Source of the DNA: Zetaproteobacteria bacterium
Lineage (GTDB): Bacteria; Pseudomonadota; Zetaproteobacteria; Mariprofundales; Mariprofundaceae
Length of the DNA stretch: 9,468 bases
Reading direction: 5' to 3'
NCBI GenBank assembly: GCA_021545665.1
Contig: JAJRTX010000205.1
Span: 1-9,468, forward strand
In this document: in pieces, positions 1 to 4,590 of the stretch
Layout: each line of letters begins with the position of its first letter
Numbering within the stretch: position 1 is the first letter of the stretch
Notes under the pieces: generated by a model
Database searches by the model: none
What the model was told of the DNA's origin: nothing
Seen by the model: the letters and a program-made list of their open reading frames with translations, nothing else
Program-made: the position numbers and the translations under genes

Positions 1-120
1 CATCATGCACCGGCTCAATCATCGGCCAAGAAAAACGCTGGGCTACAGAACACCCCATGAAGTGTTCTTCAATACCAAAACTCAACTCACTGAAGTTGCA
101 CTTGGCAGTTGAATCCGCGT
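1..120 (+). mobile_element. Right end of an IS30-family insertion sequence (partial)
   Basis: The segment holds the transposase tail and probably the right inverted repeat, in the area of 94-119, where the coding end GTTGCACTTGGCAGTTGA runs into ATCCGCG. IS30 elements normally end within a few tens of bases after the stop codon, so the boundary near 120 is an estimate. The left end and target duplication are not visible. From about 121 the sequence is AT-rich spacer leading to a 35-bp direct repeat. Confidence 0.6.
2..112 (+). CDS. IS30-family transposase, C-terminal end only (5' part outside window)
   Basis: The frame from the window edge to the TGA at 110-112 encodes 36 residues containing NHRPRKTLGYRTPHEVFF. 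This is the characteristic C-terminal block that follows the catalytic glutamate of IS30-family DDE transposases (consensus roughly NxRPRKxLGxxTPxEVF). The N-terminal DNA-binding region and the catalytic domain lie left of the window, so activity cannot be judged. The last codons (VALGS, stop) run into a sequence that resembles the terminal inverted repeat which IS30 elements place at or just after the stop codon. Assignment rests on recognised motif similarity; no alignment was run. Confidence 0.8.
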   Translation: MMHRLNHRPRKTLGYRTPHEVFFNTKTQLTEVALGS

Positions 121-146
121 TTCATGTTAAAGCACAAATGTAAAAT

Positions 147-185
147 GGATGCACTTATTCTGGCTTGCTTTAGGATTCGCCATCA
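147..185 (+). repeat. Direct repeat, left copy (partner at 1974-2012)
   Basis: Positions 147-181 match 1974-2008 at 34 of 35 bases (C at 160, T at 1987). A few further matches continue to 185. The right copy is the leader of trhP and contains its AGGA ribosome-binding site. The left copy sits between the IS30 end and the first toxin-antitoxin module and drives no gene that I can see. The 68-codon frame that starts inside it shares only its first 12 codons with the trhP leader frame and then runs into antisense toxin sequence. Confidence 0.85.
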
Positions 186-190
186 GGCAT

Positions 191-227
191 CGGGGTCAGG
201 GCTTGTTTCGCGCATTCTTAGACCCGC
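191..227. repeat. REP-like element, copy 1, at the 3' end of the parE-like toxin
   Basis: The motif reads CGGGGTCAGG, then GCTTGTTTCGCGCATTC, and ends TTAGACCCGC. The GGGTC at 193-197 can pair with GACCC at 221-225. Nearly the same motif recurs at 1121-1157, and in shortened form at 956-980. On the minus strand it ends in CCTGACCCC, a form I recall from REP-type intergenic palindromes in proteobacteria. It overlaps the stop codon of the toxin at 218-220. Confidence 0.6.
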
Positions 228-544
228 ATCAGGCGTTGCATGAGGAAGGAAAGCAAATCACGGCGGCTGTCCACAACGGCGACCACATGTACTGTGCCGC
301 CATATATGCGATAGAGAATTCTCCAAGGTTTCTCTGTCAACTGACGGTATTGTAATACGCCTATATCGCGTAGTTCGGGAACTATCACCCCACGCTTTGG
401 CATGCTGACCAGTTTTTTGGCTCTCTGCTCCAGACGGCAGGCAATGTCTAATGCGGCATCAATGCCATCTTCTTCGGCGATGTAGTTGGCAATATCATCG
501 AGGTCGTCGCGGGCAACATCTGCCCACAGAATATTATAAATCAG
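218..544 (-). CDS. ParE/RelE-superfamily toxin of a type II toxin-antitoxin module, CTG start
   Basis: The product is 108 residues if read from a CTG at 544-542. It has the ParE-like layout. An N-terminal helical pair (residues about 9-45, with ADVARDDLDDIANYIAEEDG) is followed by a beta-rich half containing RQLTEKPWRILYRI and HVVAVVDSRRDL, the strand pattern of the ParE/RelE fold. Family members act on DNA gyrase (ParE) or on ribosome-bound mRNA (RelE); the sequence does not say which applies here. The upstream antitoxin ends TGA and the toxin would start CTG, overlapping as CTGA, which is a one-base variant of the usual ATGA coupling. No ATG exists before Met48, far into the domain, so a non-ATG start (CTG, or ATT one codon later) or a lost start are the only options. 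Confidence 0.75.
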   Translation of the reverse strand: MIYNILWADVARDDLDDIANYIAEEDGIDAALDIACRLEQRAKKLVSMPKRGVIVPELRDIGVLQYRQLTEKPWRILYRIYGGTVHVVAVVDSRRDLLSFLMQRLMRV

Positions 545-819
545 TCATGATTCTCGGCATGAAGTCGTGCTTTAAGCTTGTCAAAAACCTCCTGTTGAGG
601 TGTTAATCTGCCATGCTGAATATCGTCTTCGCCTTGTACCATCAGCCGCAACAGAACGAGAGATTTTTGTTGGCGCTGATATTGCGCATAGTCTTCTACT
701 ACAGCTGTAGCCCGGCCATTCTGGGTCAGAATCAGCGGATCAGAACTTTTTTTCAAGGTTTTGATCTGCTGGCTTGCCCTGGATTTAAATTCAGTAAGAC
801 TGATAATAGACTCATGCAT
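541..819 (-). CDS. Phd/YefM-family antitoxin of the ParE-like toxin
   Basis: The product has 92 residues from ATG at 819-817. Its N-terminal half has the Phd/YefM pattern: residues 5-11 (IISLTEF), then a helix KSRASQQIKTLKKSSDP, then strand LILTQNGRATAVV. This half normally dimerises and binds the operator. The C-terminal half (residues 50-92) is charged and should be the segment that wraps the toxin. I chose 819 over the in-frame ATG at 852 because AGGAG lies about 7 bases ahead of 819, and homologues begin at this point. It overlaps the toxin start by four bases, so the two genes are translationally coupled. By family analogy the protein represses its own promoter; I find no clear operator upstream. 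Confidence 0.85.
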   Translation of the reverse strand: MHESIISLTEFKSRASQQIKTLKKSSDPLILTQNGRATAVVEDYAQYQRQQKSLVLLRLMVQGEDDIQHGRLTPQQEVFDKLKARLHAENHD

Positions 820-883
820 AATCGGCTCCTTATTCGGACTGTATCCGGGCACAATAACAGAGGGTATTCAAAACTCAAGATTA

Positions 884-957
884 TCAAATCTCAGCAAACA
901 GGCGATCTATCATCGACTCGGCCTGAGAGGCATCGCCGCTGCCGAAAACAAAGTAGC
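884..957 (-). pseudogene. C-terminal remnant of an unidentified protein
   Basis: On the minus strand a frame that ends TGA at 886-884 reads RYFVFGSGDASQAESMIDRL and then FAEI. The composition and amphipathic ending look like real coding sequence. It is cut off at about 957, exactly where the shortened REP-like copy and the duplicated toxin tail begin. It is therefore probably the stump of a gene displaced by the repeat rearrangement. I do not recognise the family, and the piece is short enough to be chance. Confidence 0.22.
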
Positions 958-980
958 GGGGTCGCGCATTCTAACACCTC
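956..980. repeat. REP-like element, copy A, internally deleted
   Basis: It reads GCGGGGTC followed directly by GCGCATTCTAACACCTC, so the CAGGACTTGTTTT part found at 1128-1140 is missing. It follows the stop codon of the duplicated toxin fragment, the same relative place as in copies at 191-227 and 1121-1157. Confidence 0.6.
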
Positions 981-990
981 ATTTATGCAA

Positions 991-1120
991 TCAGTGATCA
1001 TCATAGTGGTCCTCAATGGATGAGATCAGCAGCTGATCATTTTCAACGCGGTAGATTAGCCGGTCTTTCCAGTTCAAGCGGATCGACCAGTATCCTTTAA
1101 GCGGGCCAACCAGAAGGTGG
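991..1120 (-). pseudogene. Duplicated C-terminal fragment of the YoeB-like toxin
   Basis: The frame ending at 991 encodes LLVGPLKGYWSIRLNWKDRL, followed by IYRVENDQLLISSIEDHYDDH. Over about 41 codons this differs from the intact toxin at 1169-1444 at only three residues (Gly for Asp, Arg for Cys, Asp for Gly). The first half of the toxin is absent. An ATG at 1182 can open the frame, but codons before about 1117 come from the REP-like element and from outside the toxin, so no working toxin is expected. The conserved Arg and the terminal His-Tyr are retained. No antitoxin gene is attached. Confidence 0.8.
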
Positions 1121-1157
1121 CGGGGGTCAGGACTTGTTTTGCGCATTCTAATACCCC
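1121..1157. repeat. REP-like element, copy B, at the 3' end of the yoeB-like toxin
   Basis: The motif reads CGGGGGTCAGG, then ACTTGTTTTGCGCATTC, and ends TAATACCCC. GGGGT (1123-1127) can pair with ACCCC (1153-1157). Copy 1 pairs GGGTC with GACCC instead, so pairing is kept although the bases differ. It begins 11 bases beyond the stop codon of the toxin. Confidence 0.6.
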
Positions 1158-1168
1158 ATTTTATGTGA

Positions 1169-1444
1169 TCAGTGATCATCATAGTGGCCTTCGATGGATG
1201 AGATCAGCAGCTGATCATTTTCAACGCAGTAGATCAGCCGGTCTTTCCAGTTCAAGCGGATCGACCAGTATCCTTTAAGTGGATCAACCAGCAGTTTGGG
1301 TTTGTGCAGGCCGGTATGGGGTTCGCGGATAAGGCGTGTAATTGCTTCAATGACCTGATCCAGCAGGGCGGGGTTGGAGCGGGAAAGTTTTGCAAGTTGA
1401 CTGCGCGCCTGCCTGGAAAGACAGGGCTTGAGCAGTTCAGCCAT
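1169..1444 (-). CDS. yoeB: YoeB/Txe-family toxin, putative mRNA interferase
   Basis: The product has 91 residues. The C-terminal half has the YoeB pattern DPLKGYWSIRLNWKDRLIY (residues 54-72) and ends GHY plus a DDH tail. Family members are ribosome-dependent endoribonucleases that cut mRNA in the A site. By my alignment to E. coli YoeB, the conserved Arg65 corresponds to Arg69 here and His83-Tyr84 to His87-Tyr88. The general base Glu46 falls on Lys50, which is unusual. The N-terminal helix (residues 1-42) is divergent but fits the fold. The start ATG lies inside the yefM end (8-base overlap), the standard coupled arrangement with the antitoxin translated first. The lysine raises the possibility of a weakened or inactive toxin. 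Confidence 0.82.
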   Translation of the reverse strand: MAELLKPCLSRQARSQLAKLSRSNPALLDQVIEAITRLIREPHTGLHKPKLLVDPLKGYWSIRLNWKDRLIYCVENDQLLISSIEGHYDDH

Positions 1445-1700
1445 GTTTTGTCATGGTTAACAGGGCATCAGCAGAAATATCATCCAGCGGTTGATAGTCA
1501 TTCGCATCAGTAATGCGTTCAATTGCTCCCGGCAGGTTGATCAGATGTAGTGTTTCTTCAATGGATTCCCAGTCTTCAGCCGACAGCAGGATGACATCGC
1601 CATTCTTTCGCACAATGCGAGTGACATCATGGCTGGCCTGAACCCGATCACAGATATGCTTCAAATTATTACGCGCTTCCGAGTAAGTCACCGTATTCAT
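1437..1700 (-). CDS. yefM: YefM antitoxin (Phd/YefM family)
   Basis: The product has 87 residues and begins MNTVTYSEARNNLKHICDRV, which is close to the YefM N-terminal consensus MNxxxYSEARxNL. The strand IVRKNGDVILLSAEDWESIE (residues 29-48) and the segment EETLHLINLPG are also typical. The N-terminal half should dimerise and bind DNA; the acidic tail (residues about 60-87) should neutralise the partner toxin. I chose the start at 1700 rather than 1733 because AAGGAGG lies at 1713-1707, six bases ahead, and the family begins exactly here. It overlaps the toxin by eight bases. Autorepression through the TTGTACAA site upstream is expected from the E. coli yefM-yoeB paradigm. Confidence 0.92.
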   Translation of the reverse strand: MNTVTYSEARNNLKHICDRVQASHDVTRIVRKNGDVILLSAEDWESIEETLHLINLPGAIERITDANDYQPLDDISADALLTMTKHG

Positions 1701-1714
1701 CAGCCACCTCCTTT

Positions 1715-1758
1715 TCATGATTAAGTTGTACAATATCTTGTCAATAAAGGGGCGTCAA
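1715..1758 (-). promoter_or_regulatory. yefM-yoeB promoter with YefM-type operator TTGTACAA
   Basis: The palindrome TTGTACAA lies at 1726-1733; its core TGTACA is the hexamer bound by YefM in the E. coli operator. A second, weaker palindrome TCATGA (1715-1720) is centred 12 bp away, the spacing described for the E. coli pair, but it does not match the core. On the minus strand, TTGACG (1758-1753), a 17-base gap and TATTGT (1735-1730) form a plausible promoter whose -10 overlaps the palindrome. Another TTGACA (1744-1739) has no good -10 that would leave the ribosome-binding site in the transcript. Promoter assignment is inference. Confidence 0.5.
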
Positions 1759-1784
1759 TATTTAACCCAAGATCCAATATTGAC
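1754..1784. repeat. Perfect 9-bp inverted repeat forming a hairpin
   Basis: GTCAATATT (1754-1762) and AATATTGAC (1776-1784) are exact reverse complements with a 13-base loop. The hairpin covers the presumed -35 element of yefM and overlaps the left arm of the larger inverted repeat at 1761-1932. TGTCAATA-like words also occur at 1739 and 1909. Just to the right, GCGGC GTAT GCCGC (1787-1800) can form a small second hairpin. Confidence 0.6.
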
Positions 1785-1932
1785 ATGCGGCGTATGCCGC
1801 ACCCCTTTGATTCGTCTGGCATTACAAAAAATTACTCATCACCAGCAAGGTGACTGCATGATTTTTTGAAACACCATACAAACCAAATGCTTACAGCCTG
1901 CATCCAATGTCAATATCAGTTCTTGGGTTTAA
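1761..1932. mobile_element. MITE-like segment with 26-bp terminal inverted repeats
   Basis: The left arm (1761-1786) and the reverse complement of the right arm (1907-1932) agree at 22 of 26 bases, including the blocks AACCCAAGA and ATATTGACAT. The enclosed 120 bases have no reading frame of note. A TTAA tetranucleotide occurs in both arms next to CCCAAGA (1762-1765 and 1929-1932), which could mark a target duplication or the outer edge of the repeat. The layout fits a miniature inverted-repeat element or a degraded IS. I do not recognise the parent transposon. It occupies nearly all of the gene-free interval between yefM and trhP. Confidence 0.45.
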
Positions 1933-1973
1933 TCGCGGGCCGAAATAACCCTGCCTATGTGTTTATTGTGAGG

Positions 1974-2012
1974 GGATGCACTTATTTTGGCTTGCTTTAG
2001 GATTCGCCGTCA
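1974..2012 (+). repeat. Direct repeat, right copy, carrying the trhP ribosome-binding site
   Basis: This copy matches 147-185 and contains AGGA at 1999-2002, nine bases before the trhP ATG at 2012. It ends at the first base of the trhP start codon. An in-frame ATG inside it (1976) would add 12 residues to TrhP, but the purine run GGGG abuts that ATG with no spacing, so I read the segment as untranslated leader. Confidence 0.85.
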
Positions 2013-3388
2013 TGAGCACTGATAAACAACATCCATCCATTGAACTGCTGGCTCCGGCCGGGACAATTAAGAATATGCGCTATGCTTTTGCATTCGGGGC
2101 GGATGCTGTTTATGCCGGGCAGCCACGTTATTCGTTGCGGGTGCGCAATAATGATTTCCAGTTGGAGAATCTGAAAACTGGGATTGATGAAGCCCATGCC
2201 CAGGGCAAGAAGTTTTTTGTTGCCAGTAATTTGCTGCCGCATAATAACAAGCTCAAACGTTATCTTGAGCATATGCAGCCAGTGATTGATATGCGACCCG
2301 ATGCGCTGATTATGGCTGATCCGGGGCTGATCATGATGGTGCGCGAGCGCTGGCCTGAAATGCCGATTCATCTGTCTGTGCAGGCCAATACGATGAACTG
2401 GGCAGCAGTGAAATTCTGGCAATCAATGGGTGTGTCCCGCATTATTCTTTCACGTGAACTGTCGCTGGATGAGGTTGAGGAAACCCGTCAGCAGTGCCCG
2501 GATATTGAACTGGAAGTATTCGTACACGGTGCACTCTGTATGGCCTATTCAGGACGCTGCCTGCTGTCCGGTTATTTTAACCACCGCGATGCCAATCAGG
2601 GCAGCTGCACCAATGCCTGTCGCTGGGAATATGGCATGGAAAACGCCAAAGAGGATGTTTCCGGCGACATTATCTCGATGCAGGCACTGGACGGTTTGAA
2701 TTCCCAGCCGTTTGCTGATTGCGGAAATATCGAACGCCATCCGCTGGCTGATCAGGTTTATACGCTGACTGAGCCGAATCGTCCGGATGATCAAATGCCG
2801 ATATTTGAAGATGAGCATGGCACCTACATCATGAACTCGAAAGACCTGCGCGCCGTGCAGCATATTGAACGGTTGGTAAACATTGGTATCGATTCTCTGA
2901 AAATCGAGGGGCGCACCAAATCGCACTATTATGTGGCACGCACCACACAGGTCTATCGCCGGGCTATTGATGATGCTCTGGCTGATAAGCCATTTGATGA
3001 GTTCCTGCTCTTCCAACTCGACGCTTTGGCGAATCGCGGATACACCGACGGTTTTTATACCCGCAAACGCAGCGCTTCCAGTCAGAATTATGAAACCGGC
3101 AATTCACAGTTTGATGCGCAACGTTTTGTCGGCGAAGTGATCGGCTACGATGAAGAGAAAAAACTTGCCGAAGTGATTGTGAAAAACAAGTTCTCAGTGG
3201 GCGATTCCATTGAACTGATCAATCCCGGCTGTAATACCACGTTTATACTCAAATCAATCAATGATGCCCGTTATGGTCATCCGATGGATGTAGCACCCGG
3301 CAGTGGTCATCAGGTAAAAATTTCACTGCCGGTAAAGCCTGACAGACATGCGCTTCTAGCTGTAAACCTGACGGCAGCGACAAACTAA
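2012..3388 (+). CDS. trhP: tRNA 5-hydroxyuridine modification protein TrhP (YegQ, peptidase U32 family)
   Basis: The product has 458 residues, against about 453 in E. coli YegQ, and matches it throughout. Landmarks are ELLAPAGTIKNMRYAFAFGA near the N-terminus, DAVYAGQPRYSLRVRN (31-46), the U32 signature EVFVHGALCMAYSGRCLLSG (168-187), and SCTNACRWEY (198-207). Cys176, Cys183, Cys199 and Cys203 form the conserved set thought to hold an iron-sulfur cluster. In E. coli, TrhP forms 5-hydroxyuridine at U34 of tRNAs, with the hydroxylation depending on prephenate. The name peptidase U32 is historical; protease activity is not expected. I chose Met at 2012 because AGGA lies nine bases ahead and homologues start close to ELLxPAG. 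aroG follows after 92 bases on the same strand. The C-terminal beta-barrel domain (about 365-440, FVGEVIGYD onward) is intact. Confidence 0.93.
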   Translation: MSTDKQHPSIELLAPAGTIKNMRYAFAFGADAVYAGQPRYSLRVRNNDFQLENLKTGIDEAHAQGKKFFVASNLLPHNNKLKRYLEHMQPVIDMRPDALIMADPGLIMMVRERWPEMPIHLSVQANTMNWAAVKFWQSMGVSRIILSRELSLDEVEETRQQCPDIELEVFVHGALCMAYSGRCLLSGYFNHRDANQGSCTNACRWEYGMENAKEDVSGDIISMQALDGLNSQPFADCGNIERHPLADQVYTLTEPNRPDDQMPIFEDEHGTYIMNSKDLRAVQHIERLVNIGIDSLKIEGRTKSHYYVARTTQVYRRAIDDALADKPFDEFLLFQLDALANRGYTDGFYTRKRSASSQNYETGNSQFDAQRFVGEVIGYDEEKKLAEVIVKNKFSVGDSIELINPGCNTTFILKSINDARYGHPMDVAPGSGHQVKISLPVKPDRHALLAVNLTAATN

Positions 3389-3480
3389 CCCGGACTAACA
3401 GTTTTGCTTGTTTTCTGTGATACTTCGCCACCACTGGCCAAGTATGGCTGGCAAGTTTATCTACAAGGGCTCTGATTAAT

Positions 3481-4545
3481 ATGGCTATGAAATATATTAC
3501 CGACGATCTTCGTATCAGTGGCATGAGTGAAATTGCCGCTCCTGAGCAGGTGCATTCCGAATATCCGATCAGTGAAAAAGCAGCACGCATGGTGCATGAC
3601 ACCCGCCAGTCTATTCATGAAATATTGCAGGGCGAAGATGATCGCGTACTTGTTGTGATAGGTCCATGCTCCATCCATAATTCTGATGCAGCAATTGAAT
3701 ATGCTCAGCGCATTCAGGCCATGCGTACCGAACTTTCAGAGGATATGCTGATTGTAATGCGGGTATATTTTGAAAAGCCACGAACAACTGTGGGCTGGAA
3801 AGGTCTGATTAACGATCCCAATATTGATGGCTCCTTTGAAATCAACAAGGGCATTCGGCTGGCACGCAAATTATTGCTCGATATTAATGAAATGGGTGTT
3901 CCGGCCGGCACTGAATTCCTCGACTTAATCACACCTCAATATGTGGCTGATCTGGTCAGTTGGGGCGCCATTGGCGCACGCACTACCGAATCACAGGGAC
4001 ACAGGGAACTGGCCAGTGGCCTGTCCTGTCCTGTGGGTTTTAAAAATGGAACCGATGGTGGTTTCCAGGTCGCTATCGATGCAATTGGGGCCGCTAAACA
4101 CCCGCATGTGTTTATTTCCCTTACCAAACAGGGCAAATCAGCCATTTTCTCCACATCCGGCAATGATGATTGCCATATCATCTTACGCGGTGGTAAAAAA
4201 CCTAACTTCGATGCCTCCAGTATTGCACAGGCCGTTGCTGAACTGGAACGCGCCGGTGTCGATAATTCTCTGATGGTGGATTGCAGTCACGCCAACAGCG
4301 GCAAACAGTTTGAGCGACAGGTTGATGTCGGCCATGATCTGGCCAATCAAATTGCCAATGGCAGCAAACACATTACCGGAATCATGATTGAAAGTCATTT
4401 GCATGAGGGGCGTCAAAATGTGGTGGAAGGTGAGAAACCTGCATTCGGCATCAGTATCACTGATGCATGTCTGGGTTGGGAAGCGTCCGAAGACCTGCTG
4501 CGTACTCTGGCCGAAGCCGTACACAAGCGTCGAGAGGCAGATTAA
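3481..4545 (+). CDS. aroG: 3-deoxy-7-phosphoheptulonate (DAHP) synthase, class I (AroG/AroF/AroH type)
   Basis: The enzyme condenses phosphoenolpyruvate with erythrose 4-phosphate, the first step of the shikimate pathway, in the cytosol. The product has 354 residues (E. coli AroG has 350) and aligns end to end. The metal ligands of AroG, Cys61, His268, Glu302 and Asp326, correspond to Cys63 (in GPCSIH), His270 (DCSHANS), Glu304 (MIESHLHEG) and Asp328 (SITDACLGW). The active-site Lys97 is Lys99 in VYFEKPRTTVGWKGLINDP. Residues of the Phe-inhibition pocket of AroG are kept (Pro152, Ser182 and Phe211, against Pro150, Ser180 and Phe209), so feedback control is likely, but the effector cannot be named. 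AAGGG stands 11 bases before 3481; Met3 is an alternative start that matches the E. coli N-terminus better. The gene follows trhP codirectionally, with no clear promoter between. Confidence 0.93.
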   Translation: MAMKYITDDLRISGMSEIAAPEQVHSEYPISEKAARMVHDTRQSIHEILQGEDDRVLVVIGPCSIHNSDAAIEYAQRIQAMRTELSEDMLIVMRVYFEKPRTTVGWKGLINDPNIDGSFEINKGIRLARKLLLDINEMGVPAGTEFLDLITPQYVADLVSWGAIGARTTESQGHRELASGLSCPVGFKNGTDGGFQVAIDAIGAAKHPHVFISLTKQGKSAIFSTSGNDDCHIILRGGKKPNFDASSIAQAVAELERAGVDNSLMVDCSHANSGKQFERQVDVGHDLANQIANGSKHITGIMIESHLHEGRQNVVEGEKPAFGISITDACLGWEASEDLLRTLAEAVHKRREAD

Positions 4546-4561
4546 TATTGTGAGAAGTTTC

Positions 4562-4587
4562 AGTCAGGGCTCATCTCACACCTGACT
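4562..4587. terminator. Stem-loop between convergent aroG and the RRM gene, possible terminator
   Basis: AGTCAGG (4562-4568) and CCTGACT (4581-4587) pair perfectly across a 12-base loop. A second pairing, TGTGAG with CTCACA, is possible in the same stretch. It lies in the 45-base gap between two converging genes, the usual place for a shared terminator. Neither side has an immediate run of T, so intrinsic termination is only moderately likely. Confidence 0.4.
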
Positions 4588-4590
4588 CGC

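Larger units (their letters stand above)
956..1294. repeat. Tandem duplication of a toxin 3' end plus REP-like element
   Basis: Segment A (about 956-1114) and segment B (about 1120-1294) align along their length. Both begin GCGGGG, pass through GCGCATTCTAA and a shared block ATCAGTGATCATCATAGTGG, and end near ATCCTTTAAG and CAACCAG. Segment A lacks about 14 bases inside the REP-like motif. Segment B is joined to the intact yoeB-like gene, so A is the extra copy. A few percent divergence shows that the duplication is not brand new. Confidence 0.85.

Noticed and set aside
149..355. 68-codon plus-strand frame opening in the left direct repeat
   Set aside because: After 12 codons shared with the trhP leader it runs antisense through the REP-like element and the ParE-like toxin; it is not a gene.
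613..1023. 136-codon plus-strand frame across the toxin-antitoxin region
   Set aside because: It is antisense to the Phd/YefM-type antitoxin and spans unrelated repeats, with no ribosome-binding site or family resemblance.
191..1157. Integron attC sites behind the toxin genes (toxin-antitoxin cassettes are common in integrons)
   Set aside because: The repeats lack the RYYYAAC and GTTRRRY core sites, and no integrase is in view.
1976..2011. A 12-residue hydrophobic N-terminal extension of TrhP
   Set aside because: The ATG at 1976 has no spaced ribosome-binding site, the extension comes from the duplicated leader, and homologues start near 2012.
3434..3451. Hairpin between trhP and aroG as a terminator
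   Set aside because: The stem needs two wobble pairs and has no T tract after it.
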